Shown: positions 16,297 through 27,329, numbered from the stretch's first letter. The stretch: DNA of 64,000 nucleotides from CAXBCP01 sp047638395 (GCA_047638395.1 JBLIMV010000019.1:60622-124621); one strand, 5' to 3'. Notes: a model not told the origin generated them from the letters alone. Numbers and translations: made by a program.

Positions 16297-17919
16297 ATGG
16301 TTGATATGGAAAACATCCCGGTCGCGGGATATGACCGGCTCGAACTGCTGCAGATCGCGGATGCGGTTGCGCGGGAAAAATCGATTGAGGCGGAAGAAGT
16401 TCTCGAAGCCATGGAAATGGCCATTCAGAAGGCTGCCCGGTCCAAATACGGCCTGGAACATGATGTGCGCGCTGAAATCGACCGCAAAAGCGGCGATATC
16501 AAGCTTGCCCGCTATCTCGAAGTGACCGATGAGATCGAAAACGAAGTCACGCAGGTGACGCCGAAAGAAGCACAGGCCATGCAGGAAGGCGCCGTTGCCG
16601 GCGACTTTATCATCGATCCGCTGCCGCCCATCGATTTCGGACGCATCGCCGCGCAGACGGCGAAGCAGGTCATCGTGCAGAAAGTGCGCGAAGCCGAGCG
16701 CAAGCGCCAGTACGAGGAATACAAGGACCGCGTTACCGAAATCGTCAACGGTATCGTCAAGCGGACCGAATTCGGCAATATCACGGTCGATCTTGGCCGG
16801 GCCGAAGGCGTCATCCGGCGGGACGAATCCATTCCGCGTGAATCCCTGCGCCCGGGCGACCGTGTGCGTGCCTATATCTACGACGTACGCGAAGAAGTGC
16901 GTGGCCCGCAGATTTTTCTGTCGCGCAGCCACCCGCAGTTCATGGCCAAACTGTTCGCGCAGGAAGTGCCGGAAATCTATGACGGCATTATCGAAATCAA
17001 GTCTGTCGCCCGCGATCCGGGCAGCCGGGCGAAGATCGCGGTGCTGTCGAACGATTCCAGTATCGATCCCGTCGGTGCCTGTGTCGGTATGCGTGGCAGC
17101 CGTGTTCAGGCGGTTGTCGGCGAATTACAGGGCGAAAAGATCGATATCATCCAGTGGTCTCCCGATCCGGCGACGTTCATCGTCAACGGGCTGGCCCCTG
17201 CCGAGGTGACCAAGGTTGTGCTCGATGAAGAGCAGCAGAAGATTGAGGTCGTCGTTCCCGACGAACAGCTCAGCCTGGCAATCGGGCGGCGCGGACAGAA
17301 CGTGCGCCTCGCCTCGCAGCTGACCCAGTGGGACATCATGATCCTCACCGAGGAAGAAGAATCCGAACGCCGTCAGGAAGAATTCCGGTCGCGCTCGCAG
17401 ATGTTCATCGACGGTCTCGACGTTGACGACGTGCTGGCGCATCTACTGGTGACCGAGGGCTTCTCCAGCGTTGAGGAGGTCGCCTTCGTGCCGATCGAGG
17501 ATCTGCTCTCGATCGAGGGCTTTGATGAAGAAATTGCGGAAGAGCTTCGGAACCGGGCCAATAACTTCCTGTCCGAGGAAGAAGAACGTCTGGCCGGATT
17601 GCGCCGCGAACTTGGCGTAGACGATGCTCTCGCAGCGCTTGACGGTCTGTCGCCGGCGATGGTCGTCACACTTGGCGAAGCGGGCGTGAAAACCCTCGAC
17701 GATCTGGGTGATTTGGCAACCGATGAGCTCAACGATCCCGGCAACCGCGAAGGCGAAGGCCGGGGTATTCTCGCCGAATACGGTCTGGACGAAGATCAGG
17801 CCAACGCGATTATCATGGCCGCCCGCGCGCATTGGTTCGACGATGAAGACGAACCTGCTGCAGCGGAAGAGGCTGCCGACGCAGGGGCTGAAGAAGCCGC
17901 TCCCGCCGAGGAGGGTTGA
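16297..17919 (+). CDS. nusA: Transcription termination/antitermination factor NusA
   Basis: 540-aa RNA-polymerase-associated factor for pausing, termination and rRNA antitermination. Domains in order: N-terminal polymerase-binding region (1-130, DAVAREKSIEAEEVLEAME), S1 (about 140-205, VNGIVKRTEFGNITVDLG), KH1 and KH2 (about 235-350, GACVGMRGSRVQAVVGEL and LAIGRRGQNVRLASQL), then two C-terminal acidic repeats with helix-hairpin-helix character (about 370-515) and an Ala/Glu-rich tail. All usual parts are present. Confidence 0.97.
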   Translation: MVDMENIPVAGYDRLELLQIADAVAREKSIEAEEVLEAMEMAIQKAARSKYGLEHDVRAEIDRKSGDIKLARYLEVTDEIENEVTQVTPKEAQAMQEGAVAGDFIIDPLPPIDFGRIAAQTAKQVIVQKVREAERKRQYEEYKDRVTEIVNGIVKRTEFGNITVDLGRAEGVIRRDESIPRESLRPGDRVRAYIYDVREEVRGPQIFLSRSHPQFMAKLFAQEVPEIYDGIIEIKSVARDPGSRAKIAVLSNDSSIDPVGACVGMRGSRVQAVVGELQGEKIDIIQWSPDPATFIVNGLAPAEVTKVVLDEEQQKIEVVVPDEQLSLAIGRRGQNVRLASQLTQWDIMILTEEEESERRQEEFRSRSQMFIDGLDVDDVLAHLLVTEGFSSVEEVAFVPIEDLLSIEGFDEEIAEELRNRANNFLSEEEERLAGLRRELGVDDALAALDGLSPAMVVTLGEAGVKTLDDLGDLATDELNDPGNREGEGRGILAEYGLDEDQANAIIMAARAHWFDDEDEPAAAEEAADAGAEEAAPAEEG

Positions 17920-17929
17920 GCGCACCGGC

Positions 17930-18550
17930 ATGATCCGCCCTGAAAAGCAGATGCCGGAACGGCGCTGCATCTATACGCGCGAAACGTCGTCGCGCGAGAT
18001 GCTGGTCCGTTTTGCTGTCTCACCCGACGGGATGGTGGTGCCGGACCTGGAAGAGAAGCTGCCCGGGCGCGGATTGTGGTTGACCGCGCGCGGCGATATA
18101 ATAAGGCGGGCGTGCGCCGAGAATGCGTTCTCGAAGGCTGCCCGCCGGAATGTGACGGTACCGGCGGATCTGCCCTATCGCCTTGCCGCGCTGATGAATA
18201 GCCGCTGCCTCGATCTGATCGGGTTGGCGCGGCGATCTGGTGCGGCGGTTGCAGGGTTCGAAAAGGTTCGGGCGGCGCTTGAGGCCGGCGACGTGGCGCT
18301 TTTGATTGAAGCGTCGGACGGCGCCGATGATGGGCGCGAAAAACTGGCCCGGCGCGCGGCAGGGGTCGAAACGCTGTCTTTATGGACGGCGGACCGGCTC
18401 GGGGCGCCATTCGGGCGTGACAGAGTCGTGCATGCGGCGATCTTCGCCGGCGGTCTTGCTGACCGCTTGTCGAGGGAAGCGTTGCGTTGCGCGGGGATAC
18501 AAAGCGAGGGTGCCGATCTCGGTGCCCAACTTGAGTTGCAGGAAAGCTGA
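17930..18550 (+). CDS. YlxR-type RNA-binding protein (DUF448 plus L7Ae-like domain)
   Basis: 206-aa protein between nusA and infB. The N-terminal YlxR/DUF448 domain shows PERRCIYTRETSSREMLVRF and LPGRGLWLTARGDII, a fold that binds RNA. The C-terminal part (about 85-190, LIGLARRSGAAVAGFEKVRAAL, VALLIEASDGADDGREKL) resembles the L7Ae/YlxQ fold, a fusion common in alphaproteobacteria where other bacteria have two genes. The ATG at 17930 is 11 nt after the nusA stop, with GGAGG at the end of nusA, somewhat distant. A role in ribosome assembly or RNase P interaction is inferred from the family only. Confidence 0.88.
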   Translation: MIRPEKQMPERRCIYTRETSSREMLVRFAVSPDGMVVPDLEEKLPGRGLWLTARGDIIRRACAENAFSKAARRNVTVPADLPYRLAALMNSRCLDLIGLARRSGAAVAGFEKVRAALEAGDVALLIEASDGADDGREKLARRAAGVETLSLWTADRLGAPFGRDRVVHAAIFAGGLADRLSREALRCAGIQSEGADLGAQLELQES

Positions 18551-18556
18551 CGGAAG

Positions 18557-21145
18557 ATGACAGACCAGAACGAAAAGACTGACGGCAAGAAGAAAAAGCT
18601 GTCGCTCTCGCGACCCGGCAAGCTCGAGCTGAATAAGACTGTCGATGCTGGCCAGGTTCGCCAGAGCTTTTCCCATGGCCGCACAAAGGCTGTCGCCGTA
18701 GAGGTGCGCCGCAAGCGGACCTTCAAGCAGGCCGATGACGGGGCCATGACCGAGATTCGCGAGCAGGCGCCGGTTGAAGAAGTCGTACCCGTCGTTGAAG
18801 AGCCTGTCGAACAGGCACCGGTGAAGAAGGCCGAGGCACCTGCCCGGACGCTGACCGAACAGGAACGCGCAGCCCGGACGCGTGCCCTCGAAGGTGCCCG
18901 CCAGACTGAAACGGAAATTGCCGAAAACCGCGCCGAGCGCGAGGCAATGGAAGTCCGCCGTCGCGAGGAAGAGTCCCGCCAGCGCGACCAGGAAGATCAG
19001 CGCCGCAAGGAAGAGGAAGAGCGCCGTCGCGCCGAGGAAGAAGAACGTCACCGCCTCGACGAGGAAGCCGCGCGCAGTGCCGCCGAACAGGCCGCCCGTC
19101 TCGAAACCCCCGATCCGGCCGCCACCGACACCGCGAAGCCGAAGGCCAAGGCGAAGACCGAAACCCGTGCGCCCGTCGCGGAGGCTGAAGAGGCCAATCG
19201 TGCCGGCAAGACGGATGCCCGCAAACCCGCGGCCCGTCGTGGGGGCGATTCCCGCCGCCGGGGCGGCAAACTTACCATCTCGCAGGCGCTTAACGACGAA
19301 GAACGCCAACGCAGCCTGGCATCCGTACGTCGCCAGCGGGAACGCGAAAAACGTGCCGCATCCGGGCCGAAGGAATCGAAAAAAGTGTTCCGTGAAGTAA
19401 TTATTCCCGACACCATTACGGTGCAGGAACTCGCCAACCGTATGACCGAGCGCGCCGGCGATATTATTAAGGCGCTGATGAATAACGGGATCATGGCGAC
19501 GATCACGGAATCGATCGACGCAGAAACGGCGGAACTGGTCGTGACCGAGTTCGGTCATACCCCCAAACGGGTCTCCGAAGCCGATGTCGAAATCGGATTG
19601 AAGGGCGGCGAAGATAAAGACGATACGAATCTTCAGCCACGCCCCCCCGTGGTCACCATCATGGGCCATGTCGATCACGGCAAGACCTCGTTGCTGGATG
19701 CGCTGCGGTCGACGGATGTCGTGGGCGGTGAAGCCGGCGGTATCACGCAGCATATCGGTGCCTATCAGGTCCGGATGGCCAGCGGCGACAAGATTACGTT
19801 CCTCGACACCCCCGGCCATGAAGCCTTCACGGCAATGCGGTCACGCGGCGCCAATGCAACGGATATCGTGGTGCTGGTTGTTGCCGCCGATGACGGCATC
19901 ATGCCGCAGACGGTAGAGGCGATTGATCATGCCAAGGCGGCGGGTGTTCCGATCATCGTTGCGATCAACAAGATGGATCGGCCCGATGCCAATGCGGATC
20001 GTGTGCGCAACGAATTGCTGTCGCATGAACTGGTCGTCGAAAATCTCGGCGGTGATATCCTCTCGGTAGAGGTGTCGGCGCTCAAGAAAACCAATCTCGA
20101 CAAGCTTGAAGAAGCGATCATTCTGCAGTCCGAAATCCTCGAGATCCAGGCAAATCCCGACCGCGACGCCGAAGGCGTCGTTGTTGAAGCGAAGATCGAA
20201 ACAGGCCGCGGATCCGTTGCCACCGTGCTGGTACAGCGCGGTTCGCTGAATGTCGGCGATATCGTGGTTGCCGGCGCGGAATGGGGCAAGGTGCGGGCGC
20301 TCATTGATGATACGGGCGCGCGCGTCGATACGGCGTCGCCGTCGATGCCTGTCGAAATCCTCGGCCTGAACGGCACCCCGAATGCGGGCGACGAATTCGG
20401 GGTTGTGGAGAATGAAGCGCGGGCGCGCGAAATTACGGAATTCCGTCAGCGCCGCAATCGCGACGCGAAGGTTCAGGCCGGTGCCCGCGGCACGCTCGAC
20501 CAGATGTTCGACCGGATTCAGGCCGGCGAAGTCCAGGAGATCCCGGTCGTCGTCAAGGGCGACGTGCAGGGCTCCGTCGAAGCGATCCTCCAGAGTGCTC
20601 ATAATCTCGGTACCGACGAGGTCTCGGTCCGCGTATTGCACTCCGGTGTCGGCGCGATAAACGAATCCGACGTTACACTTGCCCAGGCGTCCGGTGCGAT
20701 GCTGGTCGGCTTTAATGTCCGTGCCAATGCGCAGGCGCGCCAGCTTGCGGCAAGCGAGGGCGCAGATATCCGCTATTACGCGATTATCTATGACCTGGTG
20801 GACGATCTGAAGTCGATGCTCAGTGGCATGCTGGCCCCTCAGATCCGCGAAACATTCCTCGGCAACGCGGCGATCAAGGAAGTGTTCAACATCACCAAGG
20901 TCGGCCGGGTCGCGGGTTGCGACGTCACCGAGGGCGTTGTGCGGCGCGGATCCAGTGTTCGGCTGTTGCGCGACGATGTCGTCATTCACGAAGGCAAACT
21001 GTCGACCCTCAAACGCTTCAAAGACGAAGTGCGCGAGGTCACGCAGGGCTTTGAATGCGGTATGGCGTTCGAGAACTATCAGGATCTCAAGGCTGGCGAC
21101 GTCATCGAGTGCTTCGATGTCGAGGAAATCGCCCGGACCCTGTAG
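18557..21145 (+). CDS. infB: Translation initiation factor IF-2
   Basis: 862-aa GTPase that places initiator tRNA on the 30S subunit. A long, highly charged Arg/Glu/Ala-rich N-terminal region (about 60-240) is followed by the IF2_N helical domain, the G domain with G1 GHVDHGKTS at about 370-378, DTPGHEAF (G3) and NKMD (G4), and C-terminal domains II to IV. The alternating basic/acidic stretch in the N-terminal half also gives long antisense open frames, which are shadows. The start lies 6 nt after the ylxR stop. Confidence 0.98.
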   Translation: MTDQNEKTDGKKKKLSLSRPGKLELNKTVDAGQVRQSFSHGRTKAVAVEVRRKRTFKQADDGAMTEIREQAPVEEVVPVVEEPVEQAPVKKAEAPARTLTEQERAARTRALEGARQTETEIAENRAEREAMEVRRREEESRQRDQEDQRRKEEEERRRAEEEERHRLDEEAARSAAEQAARLETPDPAATDTAKPKAKAKTETRAPVAEAEEANRAGKTDARKPAARRGGDSRRRGGKLTISQALNDEERQRSLASVRRQREREKRAASGPKESKKVFREVIIPDTITVQELANRMTERAGDIIKALMNNGIMATITESIDAETAELVVTEFGHTPKRVSEADVEIGLKGGEDKDDTNLQPRPPVVTIMGHVDHGKTSLLDALRSTDVVGGEAGGITQHIGAYQVRMASGDKITFLDTPGHEAFTAMRSRGANATDIVVLVVAADDGIMPQTVEAIDHAKAAGVPIIVAINKMDRPDANADRVRNELLSHELVVENLGGDILSVEVSALKKTNLDKLEEAIILQSEILEIQANPDRDAEGVVVEAKIETGRGSVATVLVQRGSLNVGDIVVAGAEWGKVRALIDDTGARVDTASPSMPVEILGLNGTPNAGDEFGVVENEARAREITEFRQRRNRDAKVQAGARGTLDQMFDRIQAGEVQEIPVVVKGDVQGSVEAILQSAHNLGTDEVSVRVLHSGVGAINESDVTLAQASGAMLVGFNVRANAQARQLAASEGADIRYYAIIYDLVDDLKSMLSGMLAPQIRETFLGNAAIKEVFNITKVGRVAGCDVTEGVVRRGSSVRLLRDDVVIHEGKLSTLKRFKDEVREVTQGFECGMAFENYQDLKAGDVIECFDVEEIARTL

Positions 21146-21206
21146 AACGCAGTTCGGTATCGGCACCGGCAGGGTGCCTCAACAGGTTATTTAGCGGATT
21201 ATTGCG

Positions 21207-21650
21207 ATGAAGCGCGGTGAATCGAAGTCCCGCAGCCAGCGGCAGTTGCGTATCGGTGAAGTGATCAGGCATGTTCTGGTCCAGCTTATCGAGCGTGGTG
21301 AGGCGAATGATCCCGGTTTGGACGGGGTCACGATTACGGTGACTGAGGTCCGTGTCAGCCCGGATCTGCGCAATGCGACAGCATTCGTGATGCCGCTCGG
21401 CGGCACTGACAGCGAAGAAATTCTCGAAACCTTGAACCGGGCGGCGCCGTTCTTCCGCCGTCGTGTCGCATCAGAGGTCGATCTTCGTCGCCTGCCATCG
21501 CTCTCCTTCGAGCTTGATGTGACTTTCGATAACGCCGATCACATCGATGCCCTGTTACGTAGCCCGGCTGTCTCCGCCGACGTGAATGCGCCTCGCGAAG
21601 CCGATTCCGATACAGATTCGGGCGACGATACAGAAGAAGATGGGACGTAA
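21207..21650 (+). CDS. rbfA: Ribosome-binding factor A
   Basis: 147-aa KH-fold factor for 30S maturation and cold adaptation. The N-terminal SQRQLRIGEVIRHVLVQLIERGE and TEVRVSPDLRNATAFVMPLGG blocks are typical, and the C-terminal acidic tail (DSDTDSGDDTEEDGT) is common in alphaproteobacteria. It lies 61 bp after infB, and its last 11 nt overlap truB in another frame. Confidence 0.94.
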   Translation: MKRGESKSRSQRQLRIGEVIRHVLVQLIERGEANDPGLDGVTITVTEVRVSPDLRNATAFVMPLGGTDSEEILETLNRAAPFFRRRVASEVDLRRLPSLSFELDVTFDNADHIDALLRSPAVSADVNAPREADSDTDSGDDTEEDGT

Positions 21651-22611
21651 ACGGCGCGGCGATCCGGTGCATGGCTGGATTGCGGTCGACAAGGATATCG
21701 GGCTGACCTCCACCCAGGTCGTCGGCCGGGTTCGCAGAATTTTCAATGCACAGAAAGCCGGTCATGCCGGCACCCTGGACCCTCTGGCCACCGGTGTTCT
21801 GCCGATCGCGCTGGGCGAGGCGACCAAGACTGTTCCCTTTGTGATGGATGGCGCTAAATCCTATCGCTTTACCGCCTGTTTCGGCGAGGCACGCGATACC
21901 GACGACCTTGAAGGCCGCGTGATTGCGACCAGCGATGCCCGGCCCGGCGACGATGCGATCCGGGAGGCCCTGCCGGAATTTACCGGCACTGTGTTGCAGG
22001 TGCCGCCGGTCTATTCGGCCATCAAAATCGACGGGCAGCGGTCCTATAAAATGGCGCGCGACGGCAATGGCGAATTACCCCCCGCCAGAAACGTGGAAAT
22101 CAGCCGGTTTGAGCTCGTCGAGCGGCCCGATACGGATCATGCGGTGTTCGAAGTCGATTGCGGGAAAGGTACTTATATCCGCAGTCTGGCCCGCGATCTC
22201 GGGGTTCGTCTCGGCACGGTCGCCTTTGTGTCCGAGTTGCGCCGAACGTTGTGCGGACCGTTTTCGGAAAAAGATGCGATTTCGCTGGATAAACTGGCTG
22301 AATCCATGCTATCTGCCCCCCCGCAAGATACCTTGCTGCCCGTCACGACCGCGCTGGACGACATCCCGGCGCTGGCCATGACGGATACCCAGACCGACCA
22401 CCTGCGTCATGGACGCGCGGTCCGGGCGCGAAGCGGCAGTACCATTTTCGTCGATGCGAACCAGTTGGACGCAATAAGCGACGGGGATGTGCTGTGTGCC
22501 ATGTCGGGTGAAACCCCGGTCGCGCTCGCCCGTCTCGAAGGAGAGGAAATCCGGCCGGTTCGGGTACTTAACATCGAAGGCGCCCCCATGACGGGCGCGG
22601 AAACGGAGTAA
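21640..22611 (+). CDS. truB: tRNA pseudouridine-55 synthase TruB
   Basis: 323-aa enzyme forming Psi55 in the T-loop of tRNA. The N-terminal GWIAVDKDIGLTSTQVVGRV and the catalytic motif AGHAGTLDPLATGVLPIALG with the nucleophilic Asp are intact; KGTYIRSLARDLG follows. The start MGRKRRGDPVHG at 21640 is set by family alignment and overlaps rbfA by 11 nt. The C-terminal ~50 residues resemble the PUA-like extension. rpsO follows after 3 nt. Confidence 0.95.
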   Translation: MGRKRRGDPVHGWIAVDKDIGLTSTQVVGRVRRIFNAQKAGHAGTLDPLATGVLPIALGEATKTVPFVMDGAKSYRFTACFGEARDTDDLEGRVIATSDARPGDDAIREALPEFTGTVLQVPPVYSAIKIDGQRSYKMARDGNGELPPARNVEISRFELVERPDTDHAVFEVDCGKGTYIRSLARDLGVRLGTVAFVSELRRTLCGPFSEKDAISLDKLAESMLSAPPQDTLLPVTTALDDIPALAMTDTQTDHLRHGRAVRARSGSTIFVDANQLDAISDGDVLCAMSGETPVALARLEGEEIRPVRVLNIEGAPMTGAETE

Positions 22612-22614
22612 ACG

Positions 22615-22884
22615 ATGTCGATTACGCAAGAGCGCAAGACAGAGCTCATTAAAGAATATTCCACCGGCGAATACGATACCGGCTCGCCCGAGGTTCAAGT
22701 TGCTATCCTGTCGGAGCGCATCGGTAACCTCACGGAACATCTGAAAGAACACAAAAAGGATTTCCACTCGCGTCGTGGCCTGCTGATGATGGTCGGCCAG
22801 AGACGGCGCCTGCTGGATTATCTCAAGCGCAAAGATCAATCGCGCTATGAGAAACTGATCGCAAGCCTCGGACTCCGGCGCTGA
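22615..22884 (+). CDS. rpsO: 30S ribosomal protein S15
   Basis: 89-aa S15, the primary binder of the central domain of 16S rRNA. TGSPEVQVAILSERIGNLTEHL, HSRRGLLMMVGQRRRLLDYL and the terminal LGLR are the standard signature. The usual rpsO-pnp order is kept, with a 213-bp intergenic region holding a strong hairpin (22913-22942) and no T-run. Confidence 0.98.
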   Translation: MSITQERKTELIKEYSTGEYDTGSPEVQVAILSERIGNLTEHLKEHKKDFHSRRGLLMMVGQRRRLLDYLKRKDQSRYEKLIASLGLRR

Positions 22885-22912
22885 TCAGAACACCGTATTC
22901 GGTTTGATATGT

Positions 22913-22942
22913 ACACCGGCCTGCGCAATCGCGGGCCGGTGT
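22913..22942 (+). other. Strong RNA hairpin between rpsO and pnp
   Basis: ACACCGGCC (22913-22921) pairs perfectly with GGCCGGTGT (22934-22942). The 12-nt loop contains a further GCG/CGC pairing. No T-run follows, so it is not a classical terminator. In other bacteria the pnp leader hairpin is an RNase III site through which PNPase controls its own mRNA; position and structure suggest the same here (inference). The rest of 22885-23097 shows nothing else recognisable. Confidence 0.6.
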
Positions 22943-23097
22943 TGCGTATACGCGAATGCGGATAAACGGTCGCGGCCATGGGGGTCGCGCGCAAAGTCCG
23001 GCAAGGGTTGAACGCCCGCCGGCCGCATGCAGGCACATTGCCGATGTGAAACCGGCCCGACCGCGTAGGGCGGCGGGCTTAGGAAGGAATGTAAGAA

Positions 23098-25233
<2,136 letters not shown>

Positions 25234-25260
25234 TCGTTGCGTCTCTAAAAACGTGTTTCG

Positions 25261-25305
25261 GTCCCGGGCAGTGAAATTAATTCATCGCCCGGGACTGGCC
25301 GTTTT
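25261..25305 (+). terminator. Probable terminator after pnp
   Basis: GTCCCGGGC (25261-25269) and GCCCGGGAC (25287-25295) form a perfect 9-bp stem. The loop itself contains the palindrome TGAAATTAATTCA. A short TTTT lies 7 nt beyond the stem, so the U-tract is weak. Confidence 0.65.
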
Positions 25306-25317
25306 GGAAACCCTTCA

Positions 25318-25323
25318 TATAAT
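25318..25323 (+). promoter_or_regulatory. TATAAT -10 element before the nitronate monooxygenase gene
   Basis: A perfect TATAAT 35 nt before the inferred CTG start. No good -35 hexamer is visible at 16-18 nt upstream (that region is the pnp terminator stem), so an activator or another sigma factor may be needed. Confidence 0.4.
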
Positions 25324-25357
25324 AGTAATCATACGGCACGTGTCCGGGAGATAGATT

Positions 25358-26755
25358 CTGAAACCGCTGCAACCGCTTGTCATCTCCGGCAAGGAGGTCG
25401 CCCCTCTCGTTGAGGGCGGCAAGGGCATCGCTGTGTCGAATGGCGAAAGTTCAGGCGCATGGGCGGCGACGGGTGGCGTTGGCACGTTCTCCGGCGTTAA
25501 TGCGGATTCCTATGACGAAAACGGGAAACCGATCCCGCTTGAATATCACGGGCGTACACGCCGCGACCGGCATGAAGAACTTCTGGCATATGCCATTCAG
25601 GGCGGACTGGCCCAGGCCCGTATCGCCCACGATGTTTCCGGTGGCGAAGGCCGCATCCACATGAATGTTTTGTGGGAAATGGGGGGCGCCGAACGGGTCC
25701 TGCGCGGCGTTCTTGGCGGTGCAAAGGGCCTGATCCACGGCGTTACCTGCGGCGCCGGCATGCCTTACAAGATCGCGCAGATTTCGGCCGAATACGGCGT
25801 TTATTATTATCCGATCGTCTCATCCGCTCGCGCGTTCCGCGCTCTGTGGAAACGGTCGTATCACAAATTCCCTGAATGGCTCGGCGGTGTGGTCTACGAA
25901 GACCCGTGGCGGGCCGGCGGACACAACGGTTTGTCGAATAGCGAAGATCCCAACGTGCCCGAGGATCCGCGTCCCCGCGTTGCAGAACTGCGGAAGGTCA
26001 TGAATAAGCTTGGCCTCAATACCGTGCCGATCGTTATGGCCGGTGGCGTGTGGTTTATGCGTGACTGGGCGGACTGGATCGAAGATCCCGATGTTGCGCC
26101 GGTGGTGTTCCAGTTCGGGACGCGTCCGCTCCTGACCCAGGAGAGCCCGATCCCCAAGGAATGGAAGGCACGTCTGCTCGGTCTTGAGGAAGGCGACGTC
26201 TATCTGAATAAATTCAGCCCGACCGGCTTTTATTCGTCGGCGGTACGCAATCCGTTCCTCCTCGAGCTCAAGGGACGTTCCGATCGCCAGATTGCTTTTG
26301 GTGATGAAGCCGACGGCGACCTTAATCAGGAATTCAAGATCGGCGCACGTGGCCGTCAGATATTCGTCAGTGCGGCCGATAAAGTGCGTGCCGAGCAATG
26401 GATTTCTGAAGGATATACCGAAGGATTGCGGACACCGGATTCAACGGTGATCTTTGTGTCGGCGGATAAGAGCAAGCAAATCCAGACCGATCAGTCCGAC
26501 TGCATGGGCTGTCTGTCGCAGTGCCAGTTCTCGAACTGGGCACAGAATGAAGCCGGCACCACCGGCCGCCGCCCGGACCCCCGCTCGTACTGCATCCAGA
26601 AGACGCTGCAGGATATCGTCCACGGCGACCCGGTCGACGAACAGCTGATGTTTGCCGGTCATAACGCATACAAGTTCAAGGATGACCCGTTCTATTCGAA
26701 CGGATTTATTCCCACCGTCAAGGAACTGGTCGACCGGCTCCATACCGGCGACTAG
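25358..26755 (+). CDS. Nitronate monooxygenase / NPD-like FMN oxidoreductase, CTG start
   Basis: TIM-barrel flavoprotein of the 2-nitropropane dioxygenase (YrpB/NPD) family, 465 aa from the inferred start. GGAKGLIHGVTCGAGMPYKI and TVPIVMAGGVWFM belong to the FMN barrel, and a Cys-rich block near the C-terminus (DCMGCLSQCQFSNWAQ) is typical of this large alphaproteobacterial subgroup. The frame upstream of the first standard start (GTG 25433) encodes PLVISGKEVAPLVEGGKGIAVSNG, clearly part of the protein, and opens after a stop at 25352. CTG at 25358 with GGGAG about 8 nt before it is the best start. True substrate unknown: nitronate oxidation is only one activity in the family. Confidence 0.85.
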   Translation: MKPLQPLVISGKEVAPLVEGGKGIAVSNGESSGAWAATGGVGTFSGVNADSYDENGKPIPLEYHGRTRRDRHEELLAYAIQGGLAQARIAHDVSGGEGRIHMNVLWEMGGAERVLRGVLGGAKGLIHGVTCGAGMPYKIAQISAEYGVYYYPIVSSARAFRALWKRSYHKFPEWLGGVVYEDPWRAGGHNGLSNSEDPNVPEDPRPRVAELRKVMNKLGLNTVPIVMAGGVWFMRDWADWIEDPDVAPVVFQFGTRPLLTQESPIPKEWKARLLGLEEGDVYLNKFSPTGFYSSAVRNPFLLELKGRSDRQIAFGDEADGDLNQEFKIGARGRQIFVSAADKVRAEQWISEGYTEGLRTPDSTVIFVSADKSKQIQTDQSDCMGCLSQCQFSNWAQNEAGTTGRRPDPRSYCIQKTLQDIVHGDPVDEQLMFAGHNAYKFKDDPFYSNGFIPTVKELVDRLHTGD

Positions 26756-26784
26756 CACCATTTAGCCTGACGTCGGCGAATATA

Positions 26785-26803
26785 GTTTGGATTAATTCCA
26801 AAC
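26785..26803. promoter_or_regulatory. Operator-like palindrome upstream of irr
   Basis: GTTTGGA (26785-26791), spacer TTAAT, TCCAAAC (26797-26803): 7-nt perfect arms, 65 nt before the irr start. It shares TGGA-N5-TCCA with the palindrome before the rubrerythrin gene and resembles the Irr/Fur-type iron control element (TTTAGAA-N3-TTCTAAA) with G for A inside each arm. Binding by Irr or Fur is inferred. Confidence 0.55.
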
Positions 26804-26867
26804 GTCGGGTTTGAACGTTGTGTTTTTTGGGCTTTAAAATTTCCGTCACAAGTCTTATATCTACTGC

Positions 26868-27299
26868 ATGACTGAGAATACTTCTCATAAACGGCCATAT
26901 TCAGGTGTGATCGCACGTCTGAAGGAGGCAGGTCTTCGCCCTACCCGGCAGCGCATTGCGCTGGCGAAGCTGTTGTTTGAGGGCGAAAACCGGCATGTCA
27001 CCGCAGAAGATCTGCACGGCGAAGCGCGCGCCGCAGGTGTGAGCGTCTCTCTGGCGACGATTTACAATTCCCTGCACCAGTTTACCGATGCCGGGATCAT
27101 GCGCGAGGTCGTGGTTGAGGCGGGCCGGTCTTACTTCGATACCAATACCGGCGAGCATCATCACTTTTTCCATGAAGATACCGGTTCTCTCGAAGATATT
27201 CCGGGCGAACTGATCAATGTGTCTGAATTGCCGGCGGCGCCTGCGGGTAAGTCTGTCCAGCGGGTCGATGTGATCGTGCGGGTCAGCGCCAGCGACTAA
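26868..27299 (+). CDS. irr: Iron response regulator Irr (Fur family)
   Basis: 143-aa Fur-family protein of the Irr branch, which in rhizobia represses or activates iron and haem genes when iron is scarce. The winged helix includes LRPTRQRIALAKLLF and SVSLATIYNSLHQFTDAG, with EHHHFFHEDTG as the haem/metal histidine segment. The protein contains no cysteine at all, so both the structural zinc CxxC pairs and the Cys-Pro haem regulatory motif of Bradyrhizobium Irr are missing; haem control, if any, would use the histidines. The ATG at 26868 lies downstream of the palindrome, suggesting autoregulation. Confidence 0.9.
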   Translation: MTENTSHKRPYSGVIARLKEAGLRPTRQRIALAKLLFEGENRHVTAEDLHGEARAAGVSVSLATIYNSLHQFTDAGIMREVVVEAGRSYFDTNTGEHHHFFHEDTGSLEDIPGELINVSELPAAPAGKSVQRVDVIVRVSASD

Positions 27300-27323
27300 G
27301 CTTGCGGTTTATCGCGCTTTTTT
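27299..27323 (+). terminator. Weak intrinsic terminator after irr
   Basis: An imperfect stem (AGC...GCT enclosing GCG...CGC, with a 2-nt bulge) starting at the irr stop codon and followed by six T residues at 27318-27323. Confidence 0.4.
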
Positions 27324-27329
27324 CTTCTC

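Noticed and set aside
19841..21166. Long antisense open frame (441 aa) opposite infB
   Set aside because: Shadow of infB in a GC-rich gene; no recognisable protein features and no ribosome-binding site. Similar long antisense frames opposite pnp and the first half of infB are rejected for the same reason.
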